From positions 1 to 59,395 of the forward strand of contig DUVX01000033.1 of NCBI GenBank assembly GCA_012840855.1: a stretch of DNA of 59,395 bases, written 5' to 3'. This DNA comes from Bacillota bacterium (GTDB lineage Bacteria; Bacillota; Dethiobacteria; DTU022). Below the pieces are notes generated by a model. The model did not search any database, was not told the origin of the DNA, and saw nothing but the letters and a program-made list of their open reading frames with translations. Below, in pieces: positions 5,872 through 14,483 of this stretch; the first letter of the stretch is position 1, and every line of letters starts with the position of its first letter. The position numbers and the translations under genes were made by a program.

Positions 5872-7504
5872 GCGAATATGGGGGCTGGTGACGGCGATAT
5901 TGTTTCTCCTGCTGCTTCCTGCGGCGGGCGGGGAGGGGTCTGATTATTCCCCAGCGGTAGCCGGCCAGGCTCTGGCCCGGGAAGGGCACGGCGATGAGCT
6001 CTCCGCAGAGGAGCTGAAAAGCGGGCGCTATTTCTACATGATCGATGAACGGGGGCGCACGATCCTGATCACCGGCCGGCGGCTGGGGGTAAAAGATCGC
6101 TTTTTAAATGCGGACAATGAGCTCTACGAAGTGGAAAGTGTGAAGGGAAACCTAGCTCGGGCTCGTTTTGTAGAAAGGGTGGAACTAAATACCGGGTGGG
6201 GGTGCTCCCCTGGGGGGGAAGGGGCTTCCCCGGCGGCGCAGGAGATAAAGCCGGCCTACAGGATAGCGATCTACCATACCCATAACGCCGAATGCTATGT
6301 CCCCAGCGATGGCACCGAAAGCGTCTACGGTACCGGGGGGATTCATGAAGTGGGCCTGGCCTTCAAGGAATCGCTGGAGAAAAAAGGGGTTAAGGTGCTC
6401 TACTCCGATCAGCTGCACCTGCCCCATGATCGCGGCGCCTACCGGCGCTCGCGGGGTACGGCGCTGCGCCTGCTGCGGGAGCACCCCGACGCCATCTTCG
6501 ATCTGCACCGGGATGCCGCTCCCTGGGAAAAGTATGCCCTGGAGCTGCAGGGCGAAGAGCTTACCCAGATCCAGATCGTGGTGGGCTTGAGCAACCCCGG
6601 CGTGGCGACGAACCAGCAATTTGCCTATGATCTCAAAGGGTATGCCGATCGGATCTACCCGGGCCTGATCCACGGTGTTTTACTGATCTGGGGAAGTTAC
6701 AACCAGGATCTTTCGCCGCTGGCCCTCCTGCTGGAGGTGGGGGCTCACACCAATACTAAGGAGGCGGCAGAGCGGGGGATTGCCCGCTTTGCCGATGTGG
6801 TCTCCTACTATTTTTACGGCCCCGCCTTCTTGAAAGATCGGAAAATAGCGCCCCGGGAGCGGGCGGCGCAGGAGCCGCCTGCTGATAGGCCGCGTTATGG
6901 AATAATGCGCGCTTTCTCCGGAACGATCCTGAGCCTTCTATTGGTATCGACGGGGGCTTCGCTCGGTTTCTATTTTTTGAACAGCCCCGATGCCCTGGAA
7001 AGGTTATATCTCTGGATCGAAGCGCTCCCGGAGAGGCTGGCCCGGTTGCGCCGCAGAAGCCGACTTTTCTGGGGAAACCTGCCGGGCCTCCTGAAAAACC
7101 TGCGCCGGGCCGCCCCGTTCAATCTCAGCGTGGCCTGGCATAGACTGGGAAGAGAAAGAGCGATTTTGCCCTGGATCAGACGTGAACTGATCTTCACGGT
7201 GCGGTGGTGGGCTAAAAAAGGGCTTGCTGAAGCGGCCGCCCTCTGGAGAGAAGCGCCGCAAAATTTGCGGCGCGCCTGGGAAGTTCTACGCTCAGAGAAA
7301 GAAGAGCTGCCCCGGGTTTTGCGCAAAGAGTTTTCTTTCCTGGAAAAGGCTCTGCGCCGCCTTTCTGACAGGTTTTCTGCTGTTATCGATGAATCCCGGG
7401 GCAGGCTGCGCTTCGCTCTAATGGAGGCCAGAAGCGAGATAGCGGTTATTGCCAGGCTGCTCCGCGAGTATACCCTTCAGCTTCGCAACCGTCTGCGTCC
7501 CTAG
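5852..7504 (+). CDS. spoIIP: Stage II sporulation protein P with an unusual C-terminal extension
   Basis: A 550-aa SpoIIP-type cell-wall amidase. SpoIIP works with SpoIID and SpoIIM in the mother cell to degrade septal peptidoglycan so that engulfment can proceed. A membrane anchor lies at residues 8-26. The amidase domain (about 136-322) shows YHTHNAE (141-147), DLHRDA (217-222), SYNQDL and LLLEVG with Glu295; the His and Glu residues fit the zinc and catalytic positions. After the domain comes a second membrane segment (about 356-376) and a 170-residue tail very rich in Arg, Leu and Trp, which ordinary SpoIIP proteins (about 400 aa) lack. The start is uncertain among 5843, 5852 and 5858. 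It overlaps the DUF1614 gene. Confidence 0.88.
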   Translation: MRVSGIKRIWGLVTAILFLLLLPAAGGEGSDYSPAVAGQALAREGHGDELSAEELKSGRYFYMIDERGRTILITGRRLGVKDRFLNADNELYEVESVKGNLARARFVERVELNTGWGCSPGGEGASPAAQEIKPAYRIAIYHTHNAECYVPSDGTESVYGTGGIHEVGLAFKESLEKKGVKVLYSDQLHLPHDRGAYRRSRGTALRLLREHPDAIFDLHRDAAPWEKYALELQGEELTQIQIVVGLSNPGVATNQQFAYDLKGYADRIYPGLIHGVLLIWGSYNQDLSPLALLLEVGAHTNTKEAAERGIARFADVVSYYFYGPAFLKDRKIAPRERAAQEPPADRPRYGIMRAFSGTILSLLLVSTGASLGFYFLNSPDALERLYLWIEALPERLARLRRRSRLFWGNLPGLLKNLRRAAPFNLSVAWHRLGRERAILPWIRRELIFTVRWWAKKGLAEAAALWREAPQNLRRAWEVLRSEKEELPRVLRKEFSFLEKALRRLSDRFSAVIDESRGRLRFALMEARSEIAVIARLLREYTLQLRNRLRP

Positions 7505-7663
7505 CGGCGCATATGCTGTCCCGATCGTTTCCCTTCAGCATTTTTCTCTACTCCCGGCGCCGCCTTCGGGGAAGGTAAATGGGCAGCGATGTAGAATCCA
7601 TTTTAGGGATGCTTTTACAACAACCATAAATCAGGCAGCAAGTAAGATCAACGGAGGATCTAG

Positions 7664-9277
7664 ATGACAAAATACATTTTCATCACCGGTGGAGTGGTTT
7701 CATCATTGGGGAAAGGGATTACGGCTGCTTCGCTGGGCCGTCTCCTGAAGGCGAGAGGGTTGAAGCTGACTATTCAAAAGTTTGATCCCTACATCAACTA
7801 CGACCCCGGGACGATGGGCCCGCACCAGCATGGCGAAATATTTGTTACCGAGGACGGGGCCGAGACCGATCTGGATCTGGGGCATTACGAAAGGTTTATT
7901 GATCAGAATTTAACCAAAGAAAACAATATTACTACCGGCAAGGTCTACTGGTCGGTAATCGAGGGGGAGCGGAAAGGGCTCTACCTGGGACAGACTGTCC
8001 AGGTGATTCCGCATATTACCGATGAGATCAAAAGGCGAGTGCAAGGGGCTGCGCAGGAGGGTGCTGTCGATGTGGTCATCACCGAGATCGGCGGCACTAT
8101 CGGCGATATTGAGAGCCTCCCTTTTCTTGAGGCTATCCGCCAGCTGCGCTACGATCTCGGTTGGGAGAATGTGCTCTTCCTTCATGTTACCCTGGTGCCG
8201 TACCTGCCCGCATCGGGCGAGCTGAAGACGAAACCGACTCAGCACAGCGTCAAGGAGCTGCGCAGCATCGGGATCCAGCCCGATATCATTATCTGCCGGA
8301 CGGAGTATCCCCTGAGCAGCGCTGTCAAGCGGAAGATCGCTCTTTTTTGCAATGTTAAGCCCGAAGAAGTGGTAGAAAACCTTGACACCGACAGCATCTA
8401 CAAGGTGCCGCTGAACTTGCAAAAGCAGGGTCTGGATGGGATGGTCGTGCAAAAGTTGGCGCTCCATTGTGGTGGGGTGCAGATGGATGCGTGGAACCGC
8501 CTCGTGGAAAGCATCGACAGCCTGCAGAAAGAGGTTACCGTTGCTCTGGTCGGTAAATATGTGGCTTACGCTGATGCCTATCTCAGCGTAAATGAATCGC
8601 TCTTTCATGCCGGGCTTTCTCACGGGGCTGCCGTGAAGGTCAAATCTATCCCGGCGGAAGATTTTGAAACGGAGGATCCCAGGAAGCTGCTTCAGGGGAC
8701 AGATGCTATCCTCGTCCCCGGCGGTTTCGGACACCGCGGCATCGAGGGGAAGATCAGGGCGGTACAGGCGGCGCGGGAGACGAAGATCCCCTTTTTCGGC
8801 CTCTGTCTGGGGATGCAGTGCGCCGTGATCGAGTTTGCCCGCCATGTGGCCGCCATGGAGGGCGCTCACAGCACCGAGTTTGATGAGAATACCCCCTTCC
8901 CCGTATTTGATTACCTGCCGGGGCAGGACAACAATACCCGCCTGGGGGGTACGCTCAGCCTGGGTGCCCGCCCCTGCTTGATAAAAGAGGGGACGCTGGC
9001 CTGGCAGGCATACAGGACAGGAAGGATCATGGAGCGGCACCGGCATCGATTCGAGTTCAATCTCGATTACCGGAACCGGCTCGAGGAAGCGGGGCTGCTG
9101 TTCAGCGGCTTCAATGAGGCCGACGGCCTGGTGGAGATTATGGAGCTTCCCGGCCACCCCTGGTTTGTGGCTGTTCTCTTCCACCCCGAATTCAAATCGA
9201 GGCCCAACCGGGCCCATCCTCTTTTCCGCGACTTTGTCGGCGCCGCTCTGAGCTACCGCCGCCGGAAAGGGAATTAA
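7664..9277 (+). CDS. pyrG: CTP synthase
   Basis: A 537-aa enzyme converting UTP to CTP with ATP and glutamine. The N-terminal synthetase domain opens [18 protein letters not shown] with the P-loop and contains [11 protein letters not shown] and GGTIGDIE. The C-terminal glutaminase domain has PGGFGHRG, the nucleophile Cys381 in GLCLGMQ and the His/Glu of [10 protein letters not shown]. The ATG follows ACGGAGGAT. Length is normal. The 159-bp gap after spoIIP may hold a leader, since pyrG is attenuated by CTP level in many Bacillota, but I see no clear attenuator. It converges with the ATPase gene on the other strand, 10 bases away. Confidence 0.96.
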   Translation: MTKYIFITGGVVSSLGKGITAASLGRLLKARGLKLTIQKFDPYINYDPGTMGPHQHGEIFVTEDGAETDLDLGHYERFIDQNLTKENNITTGKVYWSVIEGERKGLYLGQTVQVIPHITDEIKRRVQGAAQEGAVDVVITEIGGTIGDIESLPFLEAIRQLRYDLGWENVLFLHVTLVPYLPASGELKTKPTQHSVKELRSIGIQPDIIICRTEYPLSSAVKRKIALFCNVKPEEVVENLDTDSIYKVPLNLQKQGLDGMVVQKLALHCGGVQMDAWNRLVESIDSLQKEVTVALVGKYVAYADAYLSVNESLFHAGLSHGAAVKVKSIPAEDFETEDPRKLLQGTDAILVPGGFGHRGIEGKIRAVQAARETKIPFFGLCLGMQCAVIEFARHVAAMEGAHSTEFDENTPFPVFDYLPGQDNNTRLGGTLSLGARPCLIKEGTLAWQAYRTGRIMERHRHRFEFNLDYRNRLEEAGLLFSGFNEADGLVEIMELPGHPWFVAVLFHPEFKSRPNRAHPLFRDFVGAALSYRRRKGN

Positions 9278-9287
9278 GAGGCGGCGT

Positions 9288-10385
9288 TCAAACGGTGTAT
9301 GAAAGGATCTTTTCCAGCACCGCCTCTGTGAGGCGGTTAATCTCACTGAAGCGCATACTCGGGGCATAGTACGATTCCAGCTTCTGATGGACATCCCGGG
9401 ACCGGGCGATAAAATCGATGGCGGCGTGGAAGGTCCGATCATAGAGGCCTCGGGCGAGGTCGCGCTCTTTTTCCAGGCGCCGCCCGGGGTTTTTTACATA
9501 GGCTGCGGTTTCGATGAGCCGGTCTTCACCGGTCGGCACCAGGATATGGGGGGTAACGCTGTTCAGAACGGCAACCCGGAGCTGCGGGATGATCAGGTGG
9601 TCTATCTTGACGGGATCGAGGGCGCAGTGGTAGACTTCGACAAAAAAGCTGCGCATCACCGCGGCGTCCTTGATCCGGGCGATGAGCTCATTTTTGCCCG
9701 TACCATCGTCTCCACTGATGATGTAGCGCTGGAAATCCCCCACGATGGTATCGAGGTAGCTGATGGGCCCGTCAGGTGTGATCGCTGTGGCGAAGAGATG
9801 GCGCTCCCTTCTCTCCGTATTACTCCGGTTGACCTTGCCGCCAAAGATTTCGCCGATTACCCGCAGTGCCAGCCGATCCAGCCCGGCAGTGTCGAGGCAA
9901 CGGTTTTCCCGGTAGTAATCCTCCACCTCGTCGAGAAAGAGCTTTGCCGCCGCCAGGTAGCGGTAGGCCCGGCGATAGAGACGGGCAGTCTCCCGGTTGG
10001 AACTGAGGATAGCTTCGCGCCGGGCGATTACTTTTGCCTCATCCCAGAACTCCCCCAGGTTGATGATCTCGTCGACGGCTCCGGGATTTTTCGGATCGAC
10101 CATATGCGGCGTCGTCCCGTCGATACAGGCGATCTGCAGCTGGGGGAAAACAATGCCGTCTAAGGATTCGCTGTCGGCGGAGCAACAGTGGAATTCGACA
10201 TCGTAGCCCTGGGCAGTTAATTCCCGGGAAATATTGTACATGAAGGTCGATTTGCCTACGCCCGGGCCTCCCTTGATCACGAAGATGCGCGCGGCGTTAT
10301 CGGCGATGATCTGATCGTAGAATGAGTAGAACCCGTAAGCGGAATTCGATCCCGGAAACATCTTTCTGATATTACCCTGGCCCAT
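9288..10385 (-). CDS. Tandem P-loop ATPase, PRK06851 type
   Basis: A 365-aa protein built from two related halves. The first half has a full Walker A, GGPGVGKST (39-47), followed by FHCCSADSESLDG, PQLQIACIDGTTPH. The second half repeats the pattern with ISGDDGTGKNEL (about 223-234), YHCALDPVKIDH and PQLRVAVLNSVTPH. In the second P-loop Asn replaces the usual Ser/Thr after Lys, so only the first site is likely to bind ATP normally. This two-half organisation is that of the uncharacterised PRK06851 ATPases of Clostridia. The start at 10385 has AGGAGG nine bases upstream; a longer frame reaching 10550 lacks support. The function is unknown. Confidence 0.75.
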   Translation of the reverse strand: MGQGNIRKMFPGSNSAYGFYSFYDQIIADNAARIFVIKGGPGVGKSTFMYNISRELTAQGYDVEFHCCSADSESLDGIVFPQLQIACIDGTTPHMVDPKNPGAVDEIINLGEFWDEAKVIARREAILSSNRETARLYRRAYRYLAAAKLFLDEVEDYYRENRCLDTAGLDRLALRVIGEIFGGKVNRSNTERRERHLFATAITPDGPISYLDTIVGDFQRYIISGDDGTGKNELIARIKDAAVMRSFFVEVYHCALDPVKIDHLIIPQLRVAVLNSVTPHILVPTGEDRLIETAAYVKNPGRRLEKERDLARGLYDRTFHAAIDFIARSRDVHQKLESYYAPSMRFSEINRLTEAVLEKILSYTV

Positions 10386-10578
10386 GACCAAAAACCTCCT
10401 GCTGATCATTGCTGCTGTCACCTTATAGTATGACCCGATGGAGCCTTCGGTTAAAGCACCCCGGATACTTGTTTTTTTGCGAAGGGGCGGGTATGATCTT
10501 GCAGGGAAGGCAGGAAAATGAAACAACGGGGACGTACCTTCCTGTTGCATTTGCGCACTGCGGAGCCATGAAAAGATT

Positions 10579-11571
10579 ATGGAAGACGGTGAAACAAATA
10601 TGTTAGAAAACGGGGGGAGCTGGCGCCCCGATCAATTCATCGAGGAAGCTATTGCAGGGCTTAATGACACTGTGGGGGCGGGGGAGAGGGTTGTCTGCGC
10701 TTTAAGCGGGGGCCTTGATTCCACCGTGGTAGCCTTCCTGCTGGACCGGGCCATCGGCGAACGGCTGGTGGCTATCTTTGTCGACCATGGGATGCTGCGT
10801 GCTGGTGAGGCGGCGGAGGTGAGCGAGCTTTGCGGCCAAAGGCTGCGGGGCCGCTTTGTCCGTATCGATGCCGGCGAACGGTTTTTAAAGGCGCTGCGGG
10901 GCGTAACCGAACCGGAGCAAAAAAGGAAGATCATCGGGGCGGAATTCATCAAGCTCTTCAAAGAGGAAGCACTCTCCCTTGGCGATATCGCCTACCTGGC
11001 CCAGGGGACGATCCGTTCCGACGTGGTCGAGAGCGGCGCCGGGACAAAGGCGGCGATCAAGGCCCACCACAATGTGGGGGGGCTGCCCGAGGAGCTGGGT
11101 TTCAAGCTCATCGAGCCGCTGCGAGATCTTTACAAGGGGAGGGTCCGCCGGGTGGGCGAGGCGCTGGGCTTGCCTGCGGCGATCCTGCGGCGCCAGCCCT
11201 TTCCCGGGCCGGGCCTGGCGGTGCGGATCATCGGCGAGGTTACCGCTGAAAAGGTGGCGCTTTTGCAGAGCGCCGATGCCATATTTCGCGAGGAGATCGC
11301 GGAGGTGGGGCTGGCGGAGGAGATCTGGCAGTTTTTTGCCGTTCTCACCGGTGTCCGCGCCGTCGGGATGAAGGAGGGGGCGCGCCATTACGGCGAGGTT
11401 GTGGCCCTACGCGCCGTTATCTCCGAAGACGCGATGACCGCCGGCTGGGCCCGGCTGCCCTTTGATCTGCTGCAGAGGGCCTCAGAGCGGATCACCGCTG
11501 AGATAGCGGCTGTCTCCAGAGTGGTCTACGATATCACCGCCAAGCCCCCTGGAACGATCGAGTGGGAGTAA
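10579..11571 (+). CDS. guaA: GMP synthase ATP-pyrophosphatase subunit without glutaminase domain
   Basis: About 325-330 aa covering only the synthetase half of GMP synthase, which aminates XMP to GMP. The ATP-pyrophosphatase loop is ALSGGLDSTVV. The dimerisation domain is complete, with AHHNVGGLPEELGF, RQPFPGPGLAVRIIGE and the canonical end YDITAKPPGTIEWE. The glutamine amidotransferase domain that precedes this in normal bacterial GuaA (about 200 aa) is absent: the upstream DNA is the 5' end of a gene on the other strand. This is the two-subunit arrangement known from archaea (GuaAb). Either a separate glutaminase exists elsewhere or the enzyme uses free ammonia. The start may be 10579 or the ATG at 10600; neither has a strong ribosome site. 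Confidence 0.85.
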   Translation: MEDGETNMLENGGSWRPDQFIEEAIAGLNDTVGAGERVVCALSGGLDSTVVAFLLDRAIGERLVAIFVDHGMLRAGEAAEVSELCGQRLRGRFVRIDAGERFLKALRGVTEPEQKRKIIGAEFIKLFKEEALSLGDIAYLAQGTIRSDVVESGAGTKAAIKAHHNVGGLPEELGFKLIEPLRDLYKGRVRRVGEALGLPAAILRRQPFPGPGLAVRIIGEVTAEKVALLQSADAIFREEIAEVGLAEEIWQFFAVLTGVRAVGMKEGARHYGEVVALRAVISEDAMTAGWARLPFDLLQRASERITAEIAAVSRVVYDITAKPPGTIEWE

Positions 11572-11693
11572 ATAAAACTACGGGCACACTGCTGATAAAA
11601 TCTGCAGTAAGGGTAATCAATTCATAACTTATATTTGATAACAAAAAGCCGGCAAGCGCCGGATAATAGGGAAAACAGGTAATCAAAACGCAT

Positions 11694-11734
11694 AAAAAAG
11701 CCTCAGAAAAGGCCCGGGCTGCCGCCAGGGCCTT
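11694..11734 (-). terminator. Terminator downstream of pdxS
   Basis: Read on the minus strand, AAGGCCC and GGGCCTT pair around a 12-base loop. Next comes an alternative hairpin GCCT-TTTCTG-AGGC that ends in TTTTTT. It lies 26-67 bases past the pdxS stop. Confidence 0.65.
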
Positions 11735-11760
11735 ACTAGATCTGTCCGTGATGCAATAAG

Positions 11761-12645
11761 CTAGTTGCCCCGATCCTGCATCCGTTCGGCCGCGCTTAGC
11801 GAGGCGATATCGAGCCCTTTCATCGCTTCACCGAGGCCCCGGGAGACCCTCAGCAGCACTGCTGGGTCATCGTAGTGGGCTGTCGCTTCGACGATCGCTT
11901 CGGCACGGGCCTGCGGGTTCTCCGACTTGAAGATGCCGGAGCCGACAAAGATGCCGTCTGCACCGAGCTGCATCATCAGGGCTGCGTCGGCGGGTGTGGC
12001 GATACCGCCGGCGGCATAATTGAGCACCGGAAGCTTTCCTTCTTCTCTGATCTGTCTGAGCAGGCCTGGAGCTGCCTTCATCTCCTTGGCCATGACCGAC
12101 AGTTCATCATCGGGCGCGTTGATTACCTGGCGCAGCTCTTCCATCACTTTGCGGATATGGCGCACCGCTTCGACGACATTGCCGGTACCCGGTTCCCCTT
12201 TAGTGCGCAGCATCGCTGCCCCCTCGGCAAGGCGGCGTAGCGCCTCTCCGAGATCCCGGGCCCCGCAGACAAAGGGTGTGGCGAAAGCGTGTTTGTCAAT
12301 ATGGTAGCGCTCATCGGCGGGGGTGAGCACCTCGCTCTCGTCGATAAAGTCTACGTCGAGCTCTTCTAGGATTCTGGCTTCCATGAAATGGCCGATACGC
12401 ACCTTGGCCATTACCGGTATCTCGACGGCATCCTTGATGCGCAGCACTATCTCCGGATCGGCCATACGGGCGATGCCGCCGGCGGCGCGGATATCGGCGG
12501 GGACCCGCTCCAGCGCCATTACCGCTACGGCACCGGCGTTTTCGGCAATTTTGGCCTCCTCGACGGTGGTTACATCCATGATCACGCCGTTCTTTTTGAT
12601 CTGGACCGGACTTTGCTTGATCTGAGGTTTGCGTTGTTCCTTCAT
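11761..12645 (-). CDS. pdxS: Pyridoxal 5'-phosphate synthase subunit PdxS
   Basis: A 294-aa (beta-alpha)8 barrel that builds PLP from ribose 5-phosphate, glyceraldehyde 3-phosphate and ammonia. The family lysines are visible in [13 protein letters not shown] and [40 protein letters not shown] forms the phosphate-binding end. The start follows GGAGGAG at good spacing. PdxS normally receives ammonia from the glutaminase PdxT, usually encoded next door; here the neighbour is hisF and no pdxT is in the window. hisF lies 21 bp upstream on the same strand, so the two are probably co-transcribed. Confidence 0.95.
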   Translation of the reverse strand: MKEQRKPQIKQSPVQIKKNGVIMDVTTVEEAKIAENAGAVAVMALERVPADIRAAGGIARMADPEIVLRIKDAVEIPVMAKVRIGHFMEARILEELDVDFIDESEVLTPADERYHIDKHAFATPFVCGARDLGEALRRLAEGAAMLRTKGEPGTGNVVEAVRHIRKVMEELRQVINAPDDELSVMAKEMKAAPGLLRQIREEGKLPVLNYAAGGIATPADAALMMQLGADGIFVGSGIFKSENPQARAEAIVEATAHYDDPAVLLRVSRGLGEAMKGLDIASLSAAERMQDRGN

Positions 12646-12666
12646 TTCCAGTCTCCTCCTACTCGC

Positions 12667-13467
12667 TTAAGATTCAGTGTTGCCCTTTACGGCTGTTGAA
12701 CCCGTCAGCCCCTTCCCGGCAAGAAAGGCCCTGATCCCCCGAATGGAATAATTGCCGTCATGGAGAATCGAGGCTGCCAGAACCGCATCAGCTCCACCAG
12801 CGGTGAGAGCATCGAAAAGATGCTCCGGCCTGCCCGCCCCTCCCGAGGCGATTACCGGTAACGTGACGGCGGCGGTTACAGCTTTTAGCAAGGCCAGGTC
12901 GTAGCCCTGCCGGGTGCCGTCGGTATTCATCGAGGTGAGCAAGATCTCCGCCGCGCCGCGCCGCTCCACTTCAGCGGCCCACTCCACGGCATCTCTGCCG
13001 GTGGGGCGGCGCCCACCTCCTTTGTAGACCTCATAGCGGGCGTTTTCTTCGGGCTGCGCCGGTGCAGTTCTCCGGGCGTCAATGGCGACGACAAGGTGCC
13101 GGCTGCCAAAGAGCCGGGCTCCCTCCTCGATAAGTGAGGGGTTGTCCAGGGCGGCGCTGCCCAGCGATACCCGGTGGGCACCGCTTTTCAGCATCTCTTC
13201 GATCACTGCAGCTGAGTCGATACCTCCCCCCACAGTGAGGCAGAGATCCGTTGCCGACGATATGTCCCGGATGAGACTGCAGGTGAGTGGACGGCTCGCC
13301 GGCGTGGCGGCGATATCGAGTAAAAACAGCTCATCGGCACCCTCCCGGGCGTAAAAAGAGGCGAGTTCAAGCGGATCTCCGGCATCGCGGAGTTGCGAAA
13401 ACTGTATGCCTGTGACCACGCGGCCTTCGCGCAGGTCCAGGCAGGGGATTATTCTGGGATAGCTCAT
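12667..13467 (-). CDS. hisF: Imidazole glycerol phosphate synthase cyclase subunit HisF, Lys19 replaced
   Basis: A 266-aa (beta-alpha)8 barrel of the HisF family, which turns PRFAR plus ammonia into imidazole glycerol phosphate and AICAR. The two catalytic aspartates are present: Asp11 in [10 protein letters not shown] and the Asp of VVAIDARR (HisF Asp130). Phosphate loops VGGGID and [10 protein letters not shown] are intact. The lysine that follows GRVV in studied HisF proteins (Lys19) is Thr19 here (GRVVTGIQF). The partner glutaminase HisH is not in the window; hisC lies 1 kb away on the other strand. The ATG at 13467 gives the normal N-terminus. It is probably an operon with pdxS. Activity may be altered or the protein specialised. 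Confidence 0.88.
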   Translation of the reverse strand: MSYPRIIPCLDLREGRVVTGIQFSQLRDAGDPLELASFYAREGADELFLLDIAATPASRPLTCSLIRDISSATDLCLTVGGGIDSAAVIEEMLKSGAHRVSLGSAALDNPSLIEEGARLFGSRHLVVAIDARRTAPAQPEENARYEVYKGGGRRPTGRDAVEWAAEVERRGAAEILLTSMNTDGTRQGYDLALLKAVTAAVTLPVIASGGAGRPEHLFDALTAGGADAVLAASILHDGNYSIRGIRAFLAGKGLTGSTAVKGNTES

Positions 13468-13588
13468 CTGCACACACCTGCCCCGGGTGCCCGAATTCGA
13501 CTTGATCTTACCAAAATTATTAGAGTGCTGCAAGCCGCTGTTCCAGATCGCCTGGGAAGGTGGACGTTTGTAAAAAAGCTGCCGGTCT

Positions 13589-14374
13589 TTACCGCTTTTT
13601 CTCTTTTATCTGGGCGCCGCTGTGGGGATCGATATAGTAGTTGTCTTTGAAGAGCAGTTCCGAAACGGGGACAATGCTGTATTTGTGCCGCCGGTAGTAG
13701 TCGATAATCTCGGGGAGGGCATCGGCGGTGTAGAGCCCGTTATTATGGAAGAGGATGATGGCGCCCTTGTGAGCACGGCTGGTAACCCGCTCCGTGATCT
13801 CTTCCGCAGTTAGGTTCTTCCAGTCAAGCGAATCGATACTCCACTGCACACTCGTGTAGCCCAGTCCCGAGATCGTTTCGATCACATGGTTGCTGTACTC
13901 GCCGAAGGGCGGGCGAAAAAGAGAAGTTTTCTGGCCGGAGACCTTCTCGATCATTTGCTCCACCTCTTTTATCTCGCGGCTGATCTCCTCTGCGGTGAGA
14001 TTGTTCATATGCGGATGGGTCAGGGTGTGGTTGCCGATCTCGTGGCCCTCCTTGGCTATCAGCTTCACATAATCCGGGTAGGCCTCCACCCAGAAGCCGG
14101 TGAGGAAGAAGGTGGTCTTGATCTGGTTATCCCTCAGGATCTTGATAATCTTCTCCGTCCTTTCCGCACCCCAGCTGGCATCGAAGGAGAAAGCCACCTT
14201 TTTCTTACCCGTCTCCACATAATAGATCGGGACCAGCCGCTCTCCCGGACCTACCACGGCGGCCAACCGCCCGGGGAGGTTGAGCAGGGGGGTCAGCAAC
14301 AGGATCGCCAGCACCAGGAGAAGCCCGATCAGCAGCTTCACCCGCTCTTTTCTGATCAACAGAGTTACGAACAA
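13589..14374 (-). CDS. Polysaccharide deacetylase, PdaB-like sporulation type
   Basis: About 261 aa: an N-terminal membrane anchor (LLIGLLLVLAILLLTPLL) followed by a NodB deacetylase domain. The first motif is VAFSFDASWGAERT, the variant characteristic of PdaB-like proteins in place of TFDDG. The metal pair is in NHTLTHPHM, and the substrate groove has RPPFGEYSN. PdaB homologues are needed for spore formation or cortex maintenance; an enzymatic role on peptidoglycan is inferred. A TTG at 14374 is preferred because AAAGGGGGTG stands six bases before it. It is transcribed divergently from hisC, whose start is 110 bp away. Confidence 0.8.
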   Translation of the reverse strand: MFVTLLIRKERVKLLIGLLLVLAILLLTPLLNLPGRLAAVVGPGERLVPIYYVETGKKKVAFSFDASWGAERTEKIIKILRDNQIKTTFFLTGFWVEAYPDYVKLIAKEGHEIGNHTLTHPHMNNLTAEEISREIKEVEQMIEKVSGQKTSLFRPPFGEYSNHVIETISGLGYTSVQWSIDSLDWKNLTAEEITERVTSRAHKGAIILFHNNGLYTADALPEIIDYYRRHKYSIVPVSELLFKDNYYIDPHSGAQIKEKKR

Positions 14375-14483
14375 GTAAATCACCCCCTTTATTATTATGA
14401 AGCGCGGCGGCGGTTTATGTTTTACCGCAAAGGCGGCGGCTTAGGTTATAATAGAAAAAAGTAATATTGATGGAGGAATTTAG

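Noticed and set aside
7910-9442. A 510-codon open frame on the minus strand opposite pyrG
   Set aside because: GC-rich codon bias keeps the antisense frame open; pyrG on the plus strand is complete and unmistakable, and the antisense frame has no family motifs or ribosome site.
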